From: Vreelandella boliviensis LC1
GTDB taxonomy: Bacteria; Pseudomonadota; Gammaproteobacteria; Pseudomonadales; Halomonadaceae
Direction of reading: 5' to 3'
Length of the DNA stretch: 64,000 nt
NCBI RefSeq assembly: GCF_000236035.1
Contig: NZ_JH393258.1
Span: forward strand, 425,172-489,171
The notes beneath the pieces are model-generated. The model saw nothing but the letters and a program-made list of their open reading frames with translations, was not told the DNA's origin and made no database searches. Of this stretch, positions 36,138-44,438 are shown piece after piece (positions within the stretch are counted from its first letter, which is position 1; each line of letters begins with the position of its first letter). The translations under genes and the position numbers were made by a program.

Positions 36138-36992
36138 TCAGTTGCTGCGGGCAAGGCGTGCGCGAACGTTCGCGAATGTATCAATCAGCCCCAACAGCAG
36201 CACAATGAGAATCGTGGGCCAGGTCGTGATCAGTAGCACATAAAATGCTACCAGCCACAGCCCGTTCATCCCCTTTATTCCAATAAACCCGTGCACTAAC
36301 GCAACGCCAGCTACCAACAGCGGAATCCAACCAAGCATGGCCAGCGCATGGGCGCCTAGCAGCATGCCTATCACCCCAATGACGACCAGCACGGCCAGCT
36401 CTTTAGGGGTCAAGCGCAGTGAATGAAACTCTTCGCGAAAGCCACCTGGGTTGTACAACCCAGCTTGCCAACTACGCGCAAGCGCCAAACACACGATTGC
36501 TGCCAATAACACCACAAGCCCGGTCACTCCACCCACTACCAGTGCGGCAATGGTTTGAGTATCGTAGCCTTGATTGGCAAATTCCGTGAGCATGCGATCC
36601 ACTTCTTCTGAACCTTCTCGCAACTGCTCAAGCATTAGCTCAGTACCACCTGGCGGACTGAAAATGCCAAGCTGAACCATGACAGCGGCGACCACAGCCC
36701 CCACTATCAAAGTTTCACCCCAACGCATCCTCTCGCGCAGGATAACGGCCATCAGCGTTACCAGCAGTATGCAAGTAAGCGGAATCACGTCACCCTGGGC
36801 CCACCACCAGCCGGCCGGTAGTGCTGCGGCGATGATCACCGGCAGCGCAGGTGCAAAACCTTTGCGCAACGTCGTCAACGCGGCGATGGCTGCTCCTAAC
36901 CAGAACAGCCAAGGCACTAGCGTTGCCAGGGCCGCCCCGCCTGCAGCGTAAGGCGTGCCCCGCATCAGCCATCGGGCTAGTGCCAGCATCAC
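36138..36992 (-). CDS. DUF2232-family integral membrane protein
   Basis: The 284-residue protein has about eight membrane segments, with the motif LRLTPKELAVLVVIGVIGMLLG and NPGGFREEFHSLRLTP. DUF2232/YybS-like proteins sit between rpsR and rplI in many Halomonas and Pseudomonas genomes; the function is unknown. Spacing to rplI (15 bases) and rpsR (9 bases) indicates one transcript. Confidence 0.85.
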   Translation of the reverse strand: MMLALARWLMRGTPYAAGGAALATLVPWLFWLGAAIAALTTLRKGFAPALPVIIAAALPAGWWWAQGDVIPLTCILLVTLMAVILRERMRWGETLIVGAVVAAVMVQLGIFSPPGGTELMLEQLREGSEEVDRMLTEFANQGYDTQTIAALVVGGVTGLVVLLAAIVCLALARSWQAGLYNPGGFREEFHSLRLTPKELAVLVVIGVIGMLLGAHALAMLGWIPLLVAGVALVHGFIGIKGMNGLWLVAFYVLLITTWPTILIVLLLGLIDTFANVRARLARSN

Positions 36993-37001
36993 GTTAAACG
37001 C

Positions 37002-37229
37002 TTACTGGTGGCTATCGGAGTAGGGTAACAGTGCCAAGTAGCGCGAGCGCTTAATAGCGGTCGCCAACTGACGCTGATAGCGTGCTTTGGTGCCGGTAAT
37101 ACGGCTTGGAACGATCTTGCCGGTTTCGGTAACGTAGGCCTTCAGTGTGTCCAGATCTTTGTAGTCGATCTGCTTGATGCCTTCAGCGGTAAAGCGGCAA
37201 AACTTACGGCGACGGAAAAAACGTGCCAT
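37002..37229 (-). CDS. rpsR: 30S ribosomal protein S18
   Basis: The 75-residue protein starts [14 protein letters not shown] and has [30 protein letters not shown], the S18 signature. It binds S6 on the platform of the small subunit and is co-encoded with rpsF. Confidence 0.98.
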   Translation of the reverse strand: MARFFRRRKFCRFTAEGIKQIDYKDLDTLKAYVTETGKIVPSRITGTKARYQRQLATAIKRSRYLALLPYSDSHQ

Positions 37230-37262
37230 GGACTAGCTCCTTAAAACGTGCAGTGAATAAAA

Positions 37263-37640
37263 TCAGGCAGTTTCTTCTTCTTCAGCGCGCGGTTTTTCTT
37301 CGCGACGCGGACGTTTTTCTTCTGCCGGTTTCATCATCGGGGAAGCTTCAGTAACAGCTTCTTTGCAGCGAACAACCAGGCTGCGGATAATGGCGTCGTT
37401 GTAACGGAAGATATTCTCGATCTCGTCGAGGGTCTCGCCGGAACATTCGACGTTCATCAGCACGTAGTGGGCTTTGTGGATCTTGTTGATCGGGTAAGCC
37501 AAGTGACGACGGCCCCAATCTTCGAGACGGTGCACAGTGCCGCTGTTTTCGGTAACGATGCTGGTGTAGCGCTCAACCATCGCTGGCACCTGCTCGCTTT
37601 GATCCGGGTGGACCATAAACACGATTTCGTAATGACGCAT
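37263..37640 (-). CDS. rpsF: 30S ribosomal protein S6
   Basis: The 125-residue protein starts [19 protein letters not shown] and has the [16 protein letters not shown] motif; the Glu/Arg-rich C-terminal tail (about 100-125) is typical. It is the first gene of the cluster, with AAGGAGA upstream. Confidence 0.98.
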   Translation of the reverse strand: MRHYEIVFMVHPDQSEQVPAMVERYTSIVTENSGTVHRLEDWGRRHLAYPINKIHKAHYVLMNVECSGETLDEIENIFRYNDAIIRSLVVRCKEAVTEASPMMKPAEEKRPRREEKPRAEEEETA

Positions 37641-37726
37641 GGGATCTCCTTGCGGTTTGACAGCTTCCTTTGTGTGCTGGTGCGAGACGCAGTCAACGAC
37701 GACAGGGAAGCAAGGAGTTAACTGAA

Positions 37727-37754
37727 GTGCTCCGCCACCGCGCTAGGCGGTCAC
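37727..37754 (-). promoter_or_regulatory. Candidate S6:S18 autoregulatory hairpin in the rpsF leader
   Basis: On the minus strand GTG-A-CCGCC is paired with GGCGG-AG-CAC around a 9-base loop, about 90 bases upstream of the rpsF ATG. The S6:S18 complex represses its own operon through a CCG-containing hairpin in many bacteria. The match is by position and general shape only. Confidence 0.3.
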
Positions 37755-37888
37755 CGGGGCATCAAACAGAACTTTTATTTCAACGACTGTTTTTAACGAC
37801 AGTTTTCAACAACAGTTTCAATTACTAATTCTCACAGCTAACGCCCGCTTGCAGACAAACGGGCGCATGTATCTTAGTAGTACGGCGG

Positions 37889-38674
37889 TTAACTTGCAAG
37901 CTGACGCTGACGGACAGCCTCAAACAGGCAGATACCGGTAGCCACTGAAACATTGAGGCTCGATACCTCACCCGCCATGGGCAACTTAGCAAGGTTGTCG
38001 CACGCTTCGCGAGTTAAGCGGCGCATGCCCTTGCCCTCTGCCCCCATCACCAGTGCGGTGGGGCCGGTCATATCGATGTCAAAGACGCTCGCCTCAGCCT
38101 CACCGGCCGTACCGGTTATCCAGACACCGGCATCTTTTAGCTTTGCAAGGGTGCGCGCCAAGTTAGTCACTTGATAAACCGGCACCACTTCAGCAGCACC
38201 ACATGCCACTTTGCGCACCGTTGCATTGAGCGGCGCGGCTTTATCCTTCGCTACAATCACCCCGTGGGCACCGGCTGCATCCGCGCTGCGCAGACAGGCA
38301 CCAAAATTATGCACGTCCGTCACGCCATCCAGAATCAGCAACAGCGGCGGTGTATTCGAGGGCCAGGCGCGTAGCTTAAGCCAAAGCGACTCTTCACCCT
38401 CAGGAGTTAACGGCGGACAAAACGCCACCACTCCCTGATGAGCCGCGCCCTGGGTTAACTGATCAAGCAGGTCACGCGGCTGCTCTTTCACTCGGGCGCC
38501 ATGTGCTTGAGCATAGGCAACCAAGTCTTTTAAGCGACTCCCTGCCCCCTGCTGCACCCAAAGTTCACGAGGTGCTTCACCTCTGTCTAGCAGGCTTTGC
38601 AGCGCATGAACCCCATATACCTGATCCAGGCCATCGGGGGTCTTGGGACCCCGCCGTGAAGACGCTGACTTCAT
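37889..38674 (-). CDS. rlmB: 23S rRNA (guanosine(2251)-2'-O)-methyltransferase
   Basis: The 261-residue SPOUT methyltransferase has the N-terminal substrate-binding part (VYGVHALQSLLDR) and C-terminal knot motifs LDGVTDVHNFGACLRSADAAG and LNVSVATGICLFEAVRQ. It begins 2 bases after the rnr stop, as in the usual rnr-rlmB pair. Confidence 0.97.
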   Translation of the reverse strand: MKSASSRRGPKTPDGLDQVYGVHALQSLLDRGEAPRELWVQQGAGSRLKDLVAYAQAHGARVKEQPRDLLDQLTQGAAHQGVVAFCPPLTPEGEESLWLKLRAWPSNTPPLLLILDGVTDVHNFGACLRSADAAGAHGVIVAKDKAAPLNATVRKVACGAAEVVPVYQVTNLARTLAKLKDAGVWITGTAGEAEASVFDIDMTGPTALVMGAEGKGMRRLTREACDNLAKLPMAGEVSSLNVSVATGICLFEAVRQRQLAS

Positions 38675-38676
38675 GC

Positions 38677-41139
38677 TCAGCCCTTATTCGGTGATGGTTT
38701 ACGTGGGCCATTCCGTGTACGGCGCGGGCCGCGACGCGTAGCGGGCTTCTCGCTATTGGATGATTTATCACCAGCCGCTTTGGCACTATCATCTTTAACA
38801 CCAGCACCTTTAGCACCAGCACCTTTAGCACCAGCACCTTTAGCACGTGCACCCTCTTCCCCACCGCGGCTCTTACGCGGCTGGCGGCGGGGGCGCGGCT
38901 TCTCGTCATTCAGACCAAAGTCAATCTTGCGGTCATCCATATCGACACGCGCCACCTGAACAGTAAGGCCATCGCCTAAGCGGTAGGTCGTACCGGTGCG
39001 CTCGCCTTTAAGGCGGTGCTTCTCAGCTTCGTAGTGGTAGTAATCCGAAGGCAGCGACGTCACGTGAACCAAGCCTTCCACGTAGAACTCATCTAGACGA
39101 ACAAAGAGACCAAACTGAGTGACCGAAGCAATGGTGCCTTCGAACGTCTCGCCGAGCTTGTCAGACATAAACTCGCACTTCAGCCAACTCTCTACATCGC
39201 GGGTAGCTTCATCGGCGCGACGCTCAGTCATTGAGCAGTGCTCACCCAGCTCAAGCATCTGCTCGAAGGTATACGGACACCACTTGCTTGGCGGCTCAAC
39301 TGGCGCATCCTCTACGCGCAGTACCGTATTGGTCTGGCGCGGACCGCGAATCACCGAACGAATGGCGCGGTGTACCAGCAGGTCAGGGTAGCGACGTATC
39401 GGCGAGGTAAAGTGGGCGTAGGCCTGGTAGGCCAAACCAAAGTGCCCTTCGTTCTGCGGTGAGTAGACCGCCTGATTCATCGAGCGCAGCATAACCGTCT
39501 GGATGATATCGAAATCAGGGCGGTCGGCAATCGTTTCACGCAGCGCCTGGTAGTCCTGCGGGGTGGGCATATCGCCGCCGCCGACCGCAAGGCCCAACTC
39601 ATTCAAGAACAGACGCAGCTTATCAAGCCGTTCAGGTGTTGGCCGCTCGTGGATACGGTAAAGCGCCGGCAGGTCATGCTTATCCAGGAAGCGCGCGGTC
39701 GCCACGTTGGCCGCCAGCATGCACTCCTCAATTAGCTTATGTGCATTGTTGCGGCTACGCGGAACGATTTTTTCGATTTTGCGCTCATCGTTAAAGATAA
39801 TCGCCGTTTCAGTGGTATCAAAATCGATCGCGCCACGCTCAGCCCGCGCTTCGCGCAACAGGTAGTAAAGTTCTTCCAGATTTTGCAGCGGCTTAACTAG
39901 CTCGCTGTGTTCTGAGCGTAGCGCCTCGCCCTCTTCGCTCTTTTCGTCGAGAATCGCGGCTACCTTGTTATAGGTAAGGCGAGCGTGGGAATTCATTACT
40001 GCTTCATAGAAGCGGTAGCGGCTAATCGCACCGGTTTGCGAAATATTCATCTCGCACACCAGCACCAAGCGATCCACATGTGGATTCAGCGAACAGAGCC
40101 CGTTTGACAGCAGCTCCGGCAGCATGGGAACGACTTGACCGGGGAAATAGACCGAGTTACCCCGGGTGCGGCCTTCATTATCCAGCGCCGTGCCTGGGCG
40201 GACGTAGTGGGAAACATCCGCGATGGCGACGAGCAGCTTCCAACTACCGGATTTGGTTTTCCACGCACACACCGCATCATCAAAGTCTTTGGCTGACTCA
40301 TCGTCAATAGTGACCAGCGGTACGTCACGCAGGTCGACACGATGCTGCTTATCCTCTTCCAGCACTTCGGCTGAAATACCACCAATTTGATCAAGCACTT
40401 CTGGCGGGAATTCAGCTGGAATATCGTAACTACGAATCGCAATATCAATTTCCATACCGGGATCCATGCGATCGCCCAGCACTTCGATTACTTCACCCAC
40501 GGGCTGAATCCGAGTCGCCGGTTGCTGGACGATTTTGGCAGAGATTACCTGACCATCTTTAGCGCCACCGGTGGCACTATGGGGAATAATCACTTCCTGG
40601 GTAATACGCGGGTTTTCCGGTATCAAAATACCAAACTCTGGCGTATTACTGCGGTAAACGCCGACAATTGTTTGCGTGTTGCGTGCGATAACATCGGCAA
40701 TAGTTGCCTCATCACGTCCACGGCGATCGCGTCCGCTAATTCGCGCCAACACATGGTCACCGTGAAAAACGCGCCGCATTTGGCGCGGCGGCAACACTAG
40801 GTCTGGCTTTTTGCCATCATCGCGCAGCAGAAAACCAAAGCCATCACGGTGTCCGAGCACCTTGCCTTTGACTAGGTCGAGCTTGTCGATCAGTGCATAG
40901 GCGCCTCGACGGTCACGCAGTACTTGGCCATCTCGCTCCATCGCTGCTAAACGGCGCCTGACGGCTTCTATAAGCTCTTCGTCTTCCAGCCCCAGCATAC
41001 GGCTCATATTTTCGTGGGCGATCGGTTTGCCATAGGCTTCTAAAGCCGCAAGCAGATACTCCCGGCTCGGTGCTGGGTTGCCATATTTATGCGCCTCGCG
41101 CTCGGCGTGCGGATCATCACTTAATGTCCAATACTTCAT
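38677..41139 (-). CDS. rnr: Ribonuclease R (intact copy)
   Basis: This is a 3'-5' exoribonuclease of about 820 residues from the ATG at 41139 (MKYWTLSDDPHAEREAHKYGNP, AAGGA upstream); an ATG at 41178 is possible but has no ribosome site. An N-terminal HTH, two cold-shock domains, the RNB domain with DDESAKDFDDAV metal ligands and HFTSPIRRYPDLL, an S1 domain and a Lys/Arg-rich tail follow in order. The tail has four 15-bp repeats (38794-38853). Bases 39494-41178 are duplicated at 46940-48624. Confidence 0.97.
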   Translation of the reverse strand: MKYWTLSDDPHAEREAHKYGNPAPSREYLLAALEAYGKPIAHENMSRMLGLEDEELIEAVRRRLAAMERDGQVLRDRRGAYALIDKLDLVKGKVLGHRDGFGFLLRDDGKKPDLVLPPRQMRRVFHGDHVLARISGRDRRGRDEATIADVIARNTQTIVGVYRSNTPEFGILIPENPRITQEVIIPHSATGGAKDGQVISAKIVQQPATRIQPVGEVIEVLGDRMDPGMEIDIAIRSYDIPAEFPPEVLDQIGGISAEVLEEDKQHRVDLRDVPLVTIDDESAKDFDDAVCAWKTKSGSWKLLVAIADVSHYVRPGTALDNEGRTRGNSVYFPGQVVPMLPELLSNGLCSLNPHVDRLVLVCEMNISQTGAISRYRFYEAVMNSHARLTYNKVAAILDEKSEEGEALRSEHSELVKPLQNLEELYYLLREARAERGAIDFDTTETAIIFNDERKIEKIVPRSRNNAHKLIEECMLAANVATARFLDKHDLPALYRIHERPTPERLDKLRLFLNELGLAVGGGDMPTPQDYQALRETIADRPDFDIIQTVMLRSMNQAVYSPQNEGHFGLAYQAYAHFTSPIRRYPDLLVHRAIRSVIRGPRQTNTVLRVEDAPVEPPSKWCPYTFEQMLELGEHCSMTERRADEATRDVESWLKCEFMSDKLGETFEGTIASVTQFGLFVRLDEFYVEGLVHVTSLPSDYYHYEAEKHRLKGERTGTTYRLGDGLTVQVARVDMDDRKIDFGLNDEKPRPRRQPRKSRGGEEGARAKGAGAKGAGAKGAGVKDDSAKAAGDKSSNSEKPATRRGPRRTRNGPRKPSPNKG
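38794..38853 (-). repeat. Four 15-bp tandem repeats in the 3' end of rnr
   Basis: Four consecutive 15-base units (plus-strand consensus TTTAGCACCAGCACC) encode G-A-[G/R]-[A/V]-K pentapeptides of the basic tail. The number of units may vary between strains without breaking the frame. Confidence 0.8.
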
Positions 41140-41349
41140 GCGATCAACATCCTTAATGGCGTCATTTGCGAGAGGCATAAAAAAGGCGCAAACGCGGTGC
41201 GTTGCGGGCTGGTTATTTCAACGCTAGATAAGCTGAAATGAATAGGGTTTTGTTTAGTCATGGGCGCAGTATAGCGCTGCACGTTCAATCACCCAACCGT
41301 CTTAGACGTTGTTTAGGCAATTTGCTTTATAAAAAGCGCTTAAGGGGTC

Positions 41350-41377
41350 TTGCATTTAACCATCACCCCGGTATTAT
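41350..41377 (+). promoter_or_regulatory. Promoter of tRNA-Leu array (copy 1)
   Basis: A -35 box TTGCAT (41350-41355) and -10 box TATTAT (41372-41377) are 16 bases apart, followed by a GC-rich discriminator (ACGCGCC), as expected for a stringently controlled stable-RNA promoter. The first tRNA starts at 41389. Confidence 0.65.
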
Positions 41378-41388
41378 ACGCGCCACTT

Positions 41389-41475
41389 GCCCAGATGGCG
41401 GAATTGGTAGACGCGCTAGCTTCAGGTGCTAGTGTCCGTATGGACGTGGAGGTTCAAGTCCTCTTCTGGGCACCA
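41389..41475 (+). tRNA. tRNA-Leu(CAG), array copy 1 gene 1
   Basis: This 87-base class II tRNA with encoded CCA has anticodon loop TTCAGGT (CAG) and a long variable arm. Its acceptor stem is GCCCAGA/TCTGGGC, differing from the other genes of the array (GCCCAGG/CCTGGGC). The spacer to the next gene is 80 bases and unlike the later spacers. Confidence 0.97.
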
Positions 41476-41555
41476 AGCTGCTTTTATGCTATTTATTTCA
41501 TAAGCAGATAGCTTGTATAAGCAGTACGGTGCTAAGCAGTGTAAGGTTTGTGTTC

Positions 41556-41642
41556 GCCCAGGTGGCGGAATTGGTAGACGCGCTAGCTTCAGGTGCTAGT
41601 GTCTGTATGGACGTGGAGGTTCAAGTCCTCTCCTGGGCACCA
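41556..41642 (+). tRNA. tRNA-Leu(CAG), array copy 1 gene 2
   Basis: The 87-base gene with CCA has acceptor GCCCAGG/CCTGGGC and the T variant in the long arm (GTCTGTATGGAC). It starts the run of identical 147-bp units (87-base gene plus 60-base spacer). Confidence 0.97.
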
Positions 41643-41702
41643 TACGAACACAAACGGTAAGTGGTTAAAGTCAGTGATTATCGACTACGCTCCAAATGAT
41701 GC

Positions 41703-41789
41703 GCCCAGGTGGCGGAATTGGTAGACGCGCTAGCTTCAGGTGCTAGTGTCTGTATGGACGTGGAGGTTCAAGTCCTCTCCTGGGCACCA
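41703..41789 (+). tRNA. tRNA-Leu(CAG), array copy 1 gene 3
   Basis: Same sequence as gene 2, with the T variant in the long arm; 147 bases after it. Confidence 0.97.
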
Positions 41790-41849
41790 TACGAACACAA
41801 ACGGTAAGTGGTTAAAGTCAGTGATTATCGACTACGCTCCAAATGATGC

Positions 41850-41936
41850 GCCCAGGTGGCGGAATTGGTAGACGCGCTAGCTTCAGGTGCTAGTGTCCGT
41901 ATGGACGTGGAGGTTCAAGTCCTCTCCTGGGCACCA
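41850..41936 (+). tRNA. tRNA-Leu(CAG), array copy 1 gene 4
   Basis: As gene 2 except for a C in the long arm (GTCCGTATGGAC), the variant also found in gene 1; this gives a fully paired arm. Confidence 0.97.
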
Positions 41937-41996
41937 TACGAACACAAACGGTAAGTGGTTAAAGTCAGTGATTATCGACTACGCTCCAAATGATGC

Positions 41997-42083
41997 GCCC
42001 AGGTGGCGGAATTGGTAGACGCGCTAGCTTCAGGTGCTAGTGTCTGTATGGACGTGGAGGTTCAAGTCCTCTCCTGGGCACCA
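41997..42083 (+). tRNA. tRNA-Leu(CAG), array copy 1 gene 5
   Basis: Same sequence as gene 2 (T variant). By length, the deletion in copy 2 corresponds to fusion of gene 1 to this gene. Confidence 0.97.
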
Positions 42084-42143
42084 TACGAACACAAACGGTA
42101 AGTGGTTAAAGTCAGTGATTATCGACTACGCTCCAAATGATGC

Positions 42144-42230
42144 GCCCAGGTGGCGGAATTGGTAGACGCGCTAGCTTCAGGTGCTAGTGTCTGTATGGAC
42201 GTGGAGGTTCAAGTCCTCTCCTGGGCACCA
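42144..42230 (+). tRNA. tRNA-Leu(CAG), array copy 1 gene 6
   Basis: Same sequence as gene 2, followed by the unique 3' flank (TGACTTACATGGG). It is the last gene of the array. Confidence 0.97.
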
Positions 42231-42353
42231 TGACTTACATGGGCCATGTCCGCATCATTATTACTATCTCCCCTATTGTACTCCTCTTCGCACTATCCCT
42301 TTTTTTGTAGTATCTCTTTTTCGTAGTGTCTATTTTTCGTAGTATCCACCAGT

Positions 42354-43214
42354 TTATTGATATCGCCCTGGGCGTTTTGCCACTTCTCCAAGTGCCCACC
42401 CTTGTAAACGTAATTCACCTTCCAATACAGACTCTACTTCCGTTGCTAATTCTGGGAAGAAGTTAAGCCCTGTTCGTGCTTCAATCTCATCGATGGTCAC
42501 TAAATAGTCATCAAGCGGCTCATTGCCGCGCACGTCCTGCGGCATAATAAACGCCAGCGCTAAGGGAGCGTCACTGTGGGGCGCAACGATAATCTTATAA
42601 AACGCCTCGGGGACTTCTACCCAACCCACGCGGTTAAACACGTTATCCATAAAGTGTTCAGGAAAAACCGGTCCGGTGATCACCTGCAGGCGATCAAAAC
42701 GCGGTGCAAAGTGATCCATTACCGCCTCTTCCAACCGCTGCCAGAGCTGCCGGTTCAGGTTGGGTCGCTGCGGGGTCATATTGCTCATTAGAAAGGTATC
42801 GACCTGGGCACTGCGCCCATGCACCGCCGCAATCGCATAGTTGGGCGCCAAGTGGCCACGGTCGTAGCCGCTGCCCGCGTAGCTGTCGGTGCCCACCGGC
42901 CAGAGCGTGCGCCAATCCGCTTGAAAATTTGGCCGCGCCCCGATACGAGAATCATCTACCGCTTGCACCTGATAGCTGACCCATAGCGGATTGACTCGCA
43001 CATCGGACCAGCCAACTAAATAGCCATCATTACGCAACACCCGATGCATTGTCGTAGGTCGGAATTCCTCCCAGGTGGGCACCCCCATCCAGGTATAGGC
43101 ATCTTTATGCTGGCGCTCCTGAAACTCCCATAGCCCTGTGCCGACCACCACAAATAGCACGGCAATACCCAAGCGTCGCCCCTGCCGACGCCAGCTCAAA
43201 AGCGATGTTGCCAA
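42354..43214 (-). CDS. DNA/RNA non-specific endonuclease (copy 1)
   Basis: The 286-residue protein has an N-terminal signal/anchor (LGIAVLFVVVGTGLWEF) and a beta-beta-alpha-metal nuclease domain with the active-site motif YDRGHLAPNYA and the Asn motif FLMSNMTPQRPNLNRQLW. Such NUC-family enzymes are exported or periplasmic sugar-non-specific nucleases with Mg2+. Identical copy at 49192-50052. It ends just after a T-rich stretch with repeated TTTTTCGTAGT on the plus strand. Confidence 0.93.
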   Translation of the reverse strand: MATSLLSWRRQGRRLGIAVLFVVVGTGLWEFQERQHKDAYTWMGVPTWEEFRPTTMHRVLRNDGYLVGWSDVRVNPLWVSYQVQAVDDSRIGARPNFQADWRTLWPVGTDSYAGSGYDRGHLAPNYAIAAVHGRSAQVDTFLMSNMTPQRPNLNRQLWQRLEEAVMDHFAPRFDRLQVITGPVFPEHFMDNVFNRVGWVEVPEAFYKIIVAPHSDAPLALAFIMPQDVRGNEPLDDYLVTIDEIEARTGLNFFPELATEVESVLEGELRLQGWALGEVAKRPGRYQ

Positions 43215-43265
43215 CAGACTTTCCCCTTTTTCAATGCTTCTTTAGCGCGTTGCATTTTTTTAATA

Positions 43266-43431
43266 TAGGAGCCTGTCCGGCTTGGCCGATCGTCGCGAGA
43301 AGCACGGATTTTGAGCCAAATTTATCGATCGATTGAGGCGAATAGCGCGCTATTTAACGAAATTGATCGAATAAAGCTGGCCAAAATACCGGGATTCGCA
43401 GTAGATCAGTGTTAAGTCGGACGGGCTCCTA
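43266..43431. repeat. TA-flanked inverted-end element, copy C (166 bp)
   Basis: Same orientation as copy A, with one change in the right arm (CGGACGGGCTCC). The left flank is ATA, without the CTAG context of copies A and B. It lies between the endonuclease start and the RAM-domain gene. Confidence 0.85.
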
Positions 43432-43466
43432 GTGAGTACTTTACGAATTATCCAACCAATACAACA

Positions 43467-43742
43467 TTACCAACCCAAAGAGAACATGGTTTCAAGATCG
43501 TGACGGGAGTGAACCTGCATGGCATTCAGGGTTTCTGTATCGCTGATGCCTTCCACAGTGTTTAGGCGCTCGGTCACCAGCTCGGCCAAGCTTTCAAAGT
43601 CACGGGTGCGAGCAATCGCCACTAAGTCGTAGCGGCCACAGGTGGAGTAAACCTCACTGATACCCACCACATCGGCCAGACGCTCGGCCACGGCCTTGAC
43701 CTGGCCTTTGTCGGTATTGATTAAAATGACTGCGTTTTGCAT
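43467..43742 (-). CDS. Lrp/AsnC ligand-binding (RAM) domain protein, stand-alone (copy 1)
   Basis: The start at 43742 (MQNAVILINTDKGQVKAVAERLADV) with AAGGGG upstream gives 91 residues. It is a whole RAM domain (YSTCGRYDLVAIARTRDFESL, then VEGISDTETL) without the N-terminal HTH of Lrp/AsnC regulators. A longer frame to 43889 has a non-conserved leader. Stand-alone RAM proteins bind small molecules such as amino acids; the ligand is unknown. Identical copy at 50305-50580. Confidence 0.9.
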   Translation of the reverse strand: MQNAVILINTDKGQVKAVAERLADVVGISEVYSTCGRYDLVAIARTRDFESLAELVTERLNTVEGISDTETLNAMQVHSRHDLETMFSLGW

Positions 43743-44040
43743 GGCACGCCCCTTAGAGAAAATGGTCATAAACAGTAATGTCGAAGATGCGCAGAGTATA
43801 GCAGCGACGGGGAAGCAAGCGCAGCACCCAGCCGCAGCGTGGCTAATTGTCGCTATCCCTGTCGCAGTATTCGCACAACCCTTGTACATCCGCTAGCATG
43901 TAGCTGAAGAATAGGGTATGAAATGTAGCACGTTGAAAATATATGAGAGCTCCGGCTTAGGTAATCATGCGGAGCACAAAGAGGTGGATAACCACCCGAT
44001 AATGTGACCAAACGTCAGACCGTGACGATAAGGAGAAATC

Positions 44041-44355
44041 ATGGCTAATAAGAGCCGTCGTGACTTTATGCGCAACAGCATGCTGGGCCTTGCTGCCCTT
44101 CCACTGGGAGCTGGCATTCTTTCTAAAACTGCTTTCGCCCAAGAGCTGCCGCGTCTTGATCCTTCCGCAAGCAATGCCCAAGCACTTAACTACGTAGAAG
44201 ATGCCAGTGAAGCCAGCGATCACCCGGCCTATGAAGAGGGCGAGCGCTGCGATAACTGTATGTTCTATAAAGCAGATAACGAAGGTTGTCAGCTATTTCC
44301 GCAGAACAGCGTTGAGCCCGCTGGCTGGTGTCAATCCTGGACCGCCCAAGCTTAA
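44041..44355 (+). CDS. High-potential iron-sulfur protein (HiPIP), Tat-exported (copy 1)
   Basis: The 104-residue precursor has a twin-arginine signal (SRRDFMRNSMLGLAALPLGAG) cut near AFA-QE, and four cluster cysteines in CDNC, GCQLF and GWCQSW. AAGGAG precedes the ATG. HiPIPs carry electrons at high potential in the periplasm, in respiration as well as photosynthesis. Identical copy at 50879-51193. Confidence 0.95.
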   Translation: MANKSRRDFMRNSMLGLAALPLGAGILSKTAFAQELPRLDPSASNAQALNYVEDASEASDHPAYEEGERCDNCMFYKADNEGCQLFPQNSVEPAGWCQSWTAQA

Positions 44356-44371
44356 GCGTTTAAAACATGAT

Positions 44372-44438
44372 AGCCGTATAAGCACCTCTACCCCGCCTTT
44401 GTGCGGGGTAGTTTTGTTTGAAACATACTTATACGGCT
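44372..44438. terminator. Nested bidirectional terminator between HiPIP and spoVR (copy 1)
   Basis: The inner 9-bp stem CTACCCCGC/GCGGGGTAG (44388-44396, 44403-44411) is followed by TTTTGTTT for the rightward HiPIP gene. An outer 11-bp stem AGCCGTATAAG/CTTATACGGCT (44372-44382, 44428-44438) encloses it and reaches the spoVR stop codon. The two genes are convergent. Confidence 0.8.

Noticed and set aside
40080..40800. Plus-strand open frames within rnr (also repeated at 47526-48246)
   Set aside because: They lie opposite the well-supported RNase R frame and show no recognisable protein features.
41389..42230. Regularly spaced 87-base repeats with 60-base spacers, resembling a CRISPR-like array
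   Set aside because: The repeats fold as tRNA-Leu(CAG) with CCA ends and the spacers are identical to each other, unlike CRISPR spacers.
43743..43889. N-terminal extension of the RAM-domain protein (hydrophobic, Cys-rich)
   Set aside because: The ATG at 43742 has a good ribosome site and matches the domain start; the extension overlaps the likely promoter.
44041..44355. HiPIP as a sign of photosynthesis
   Set aside because: HiPIPs also serve respiratory chains in halophilic heterotrophs; no photosynthesis genes are near.
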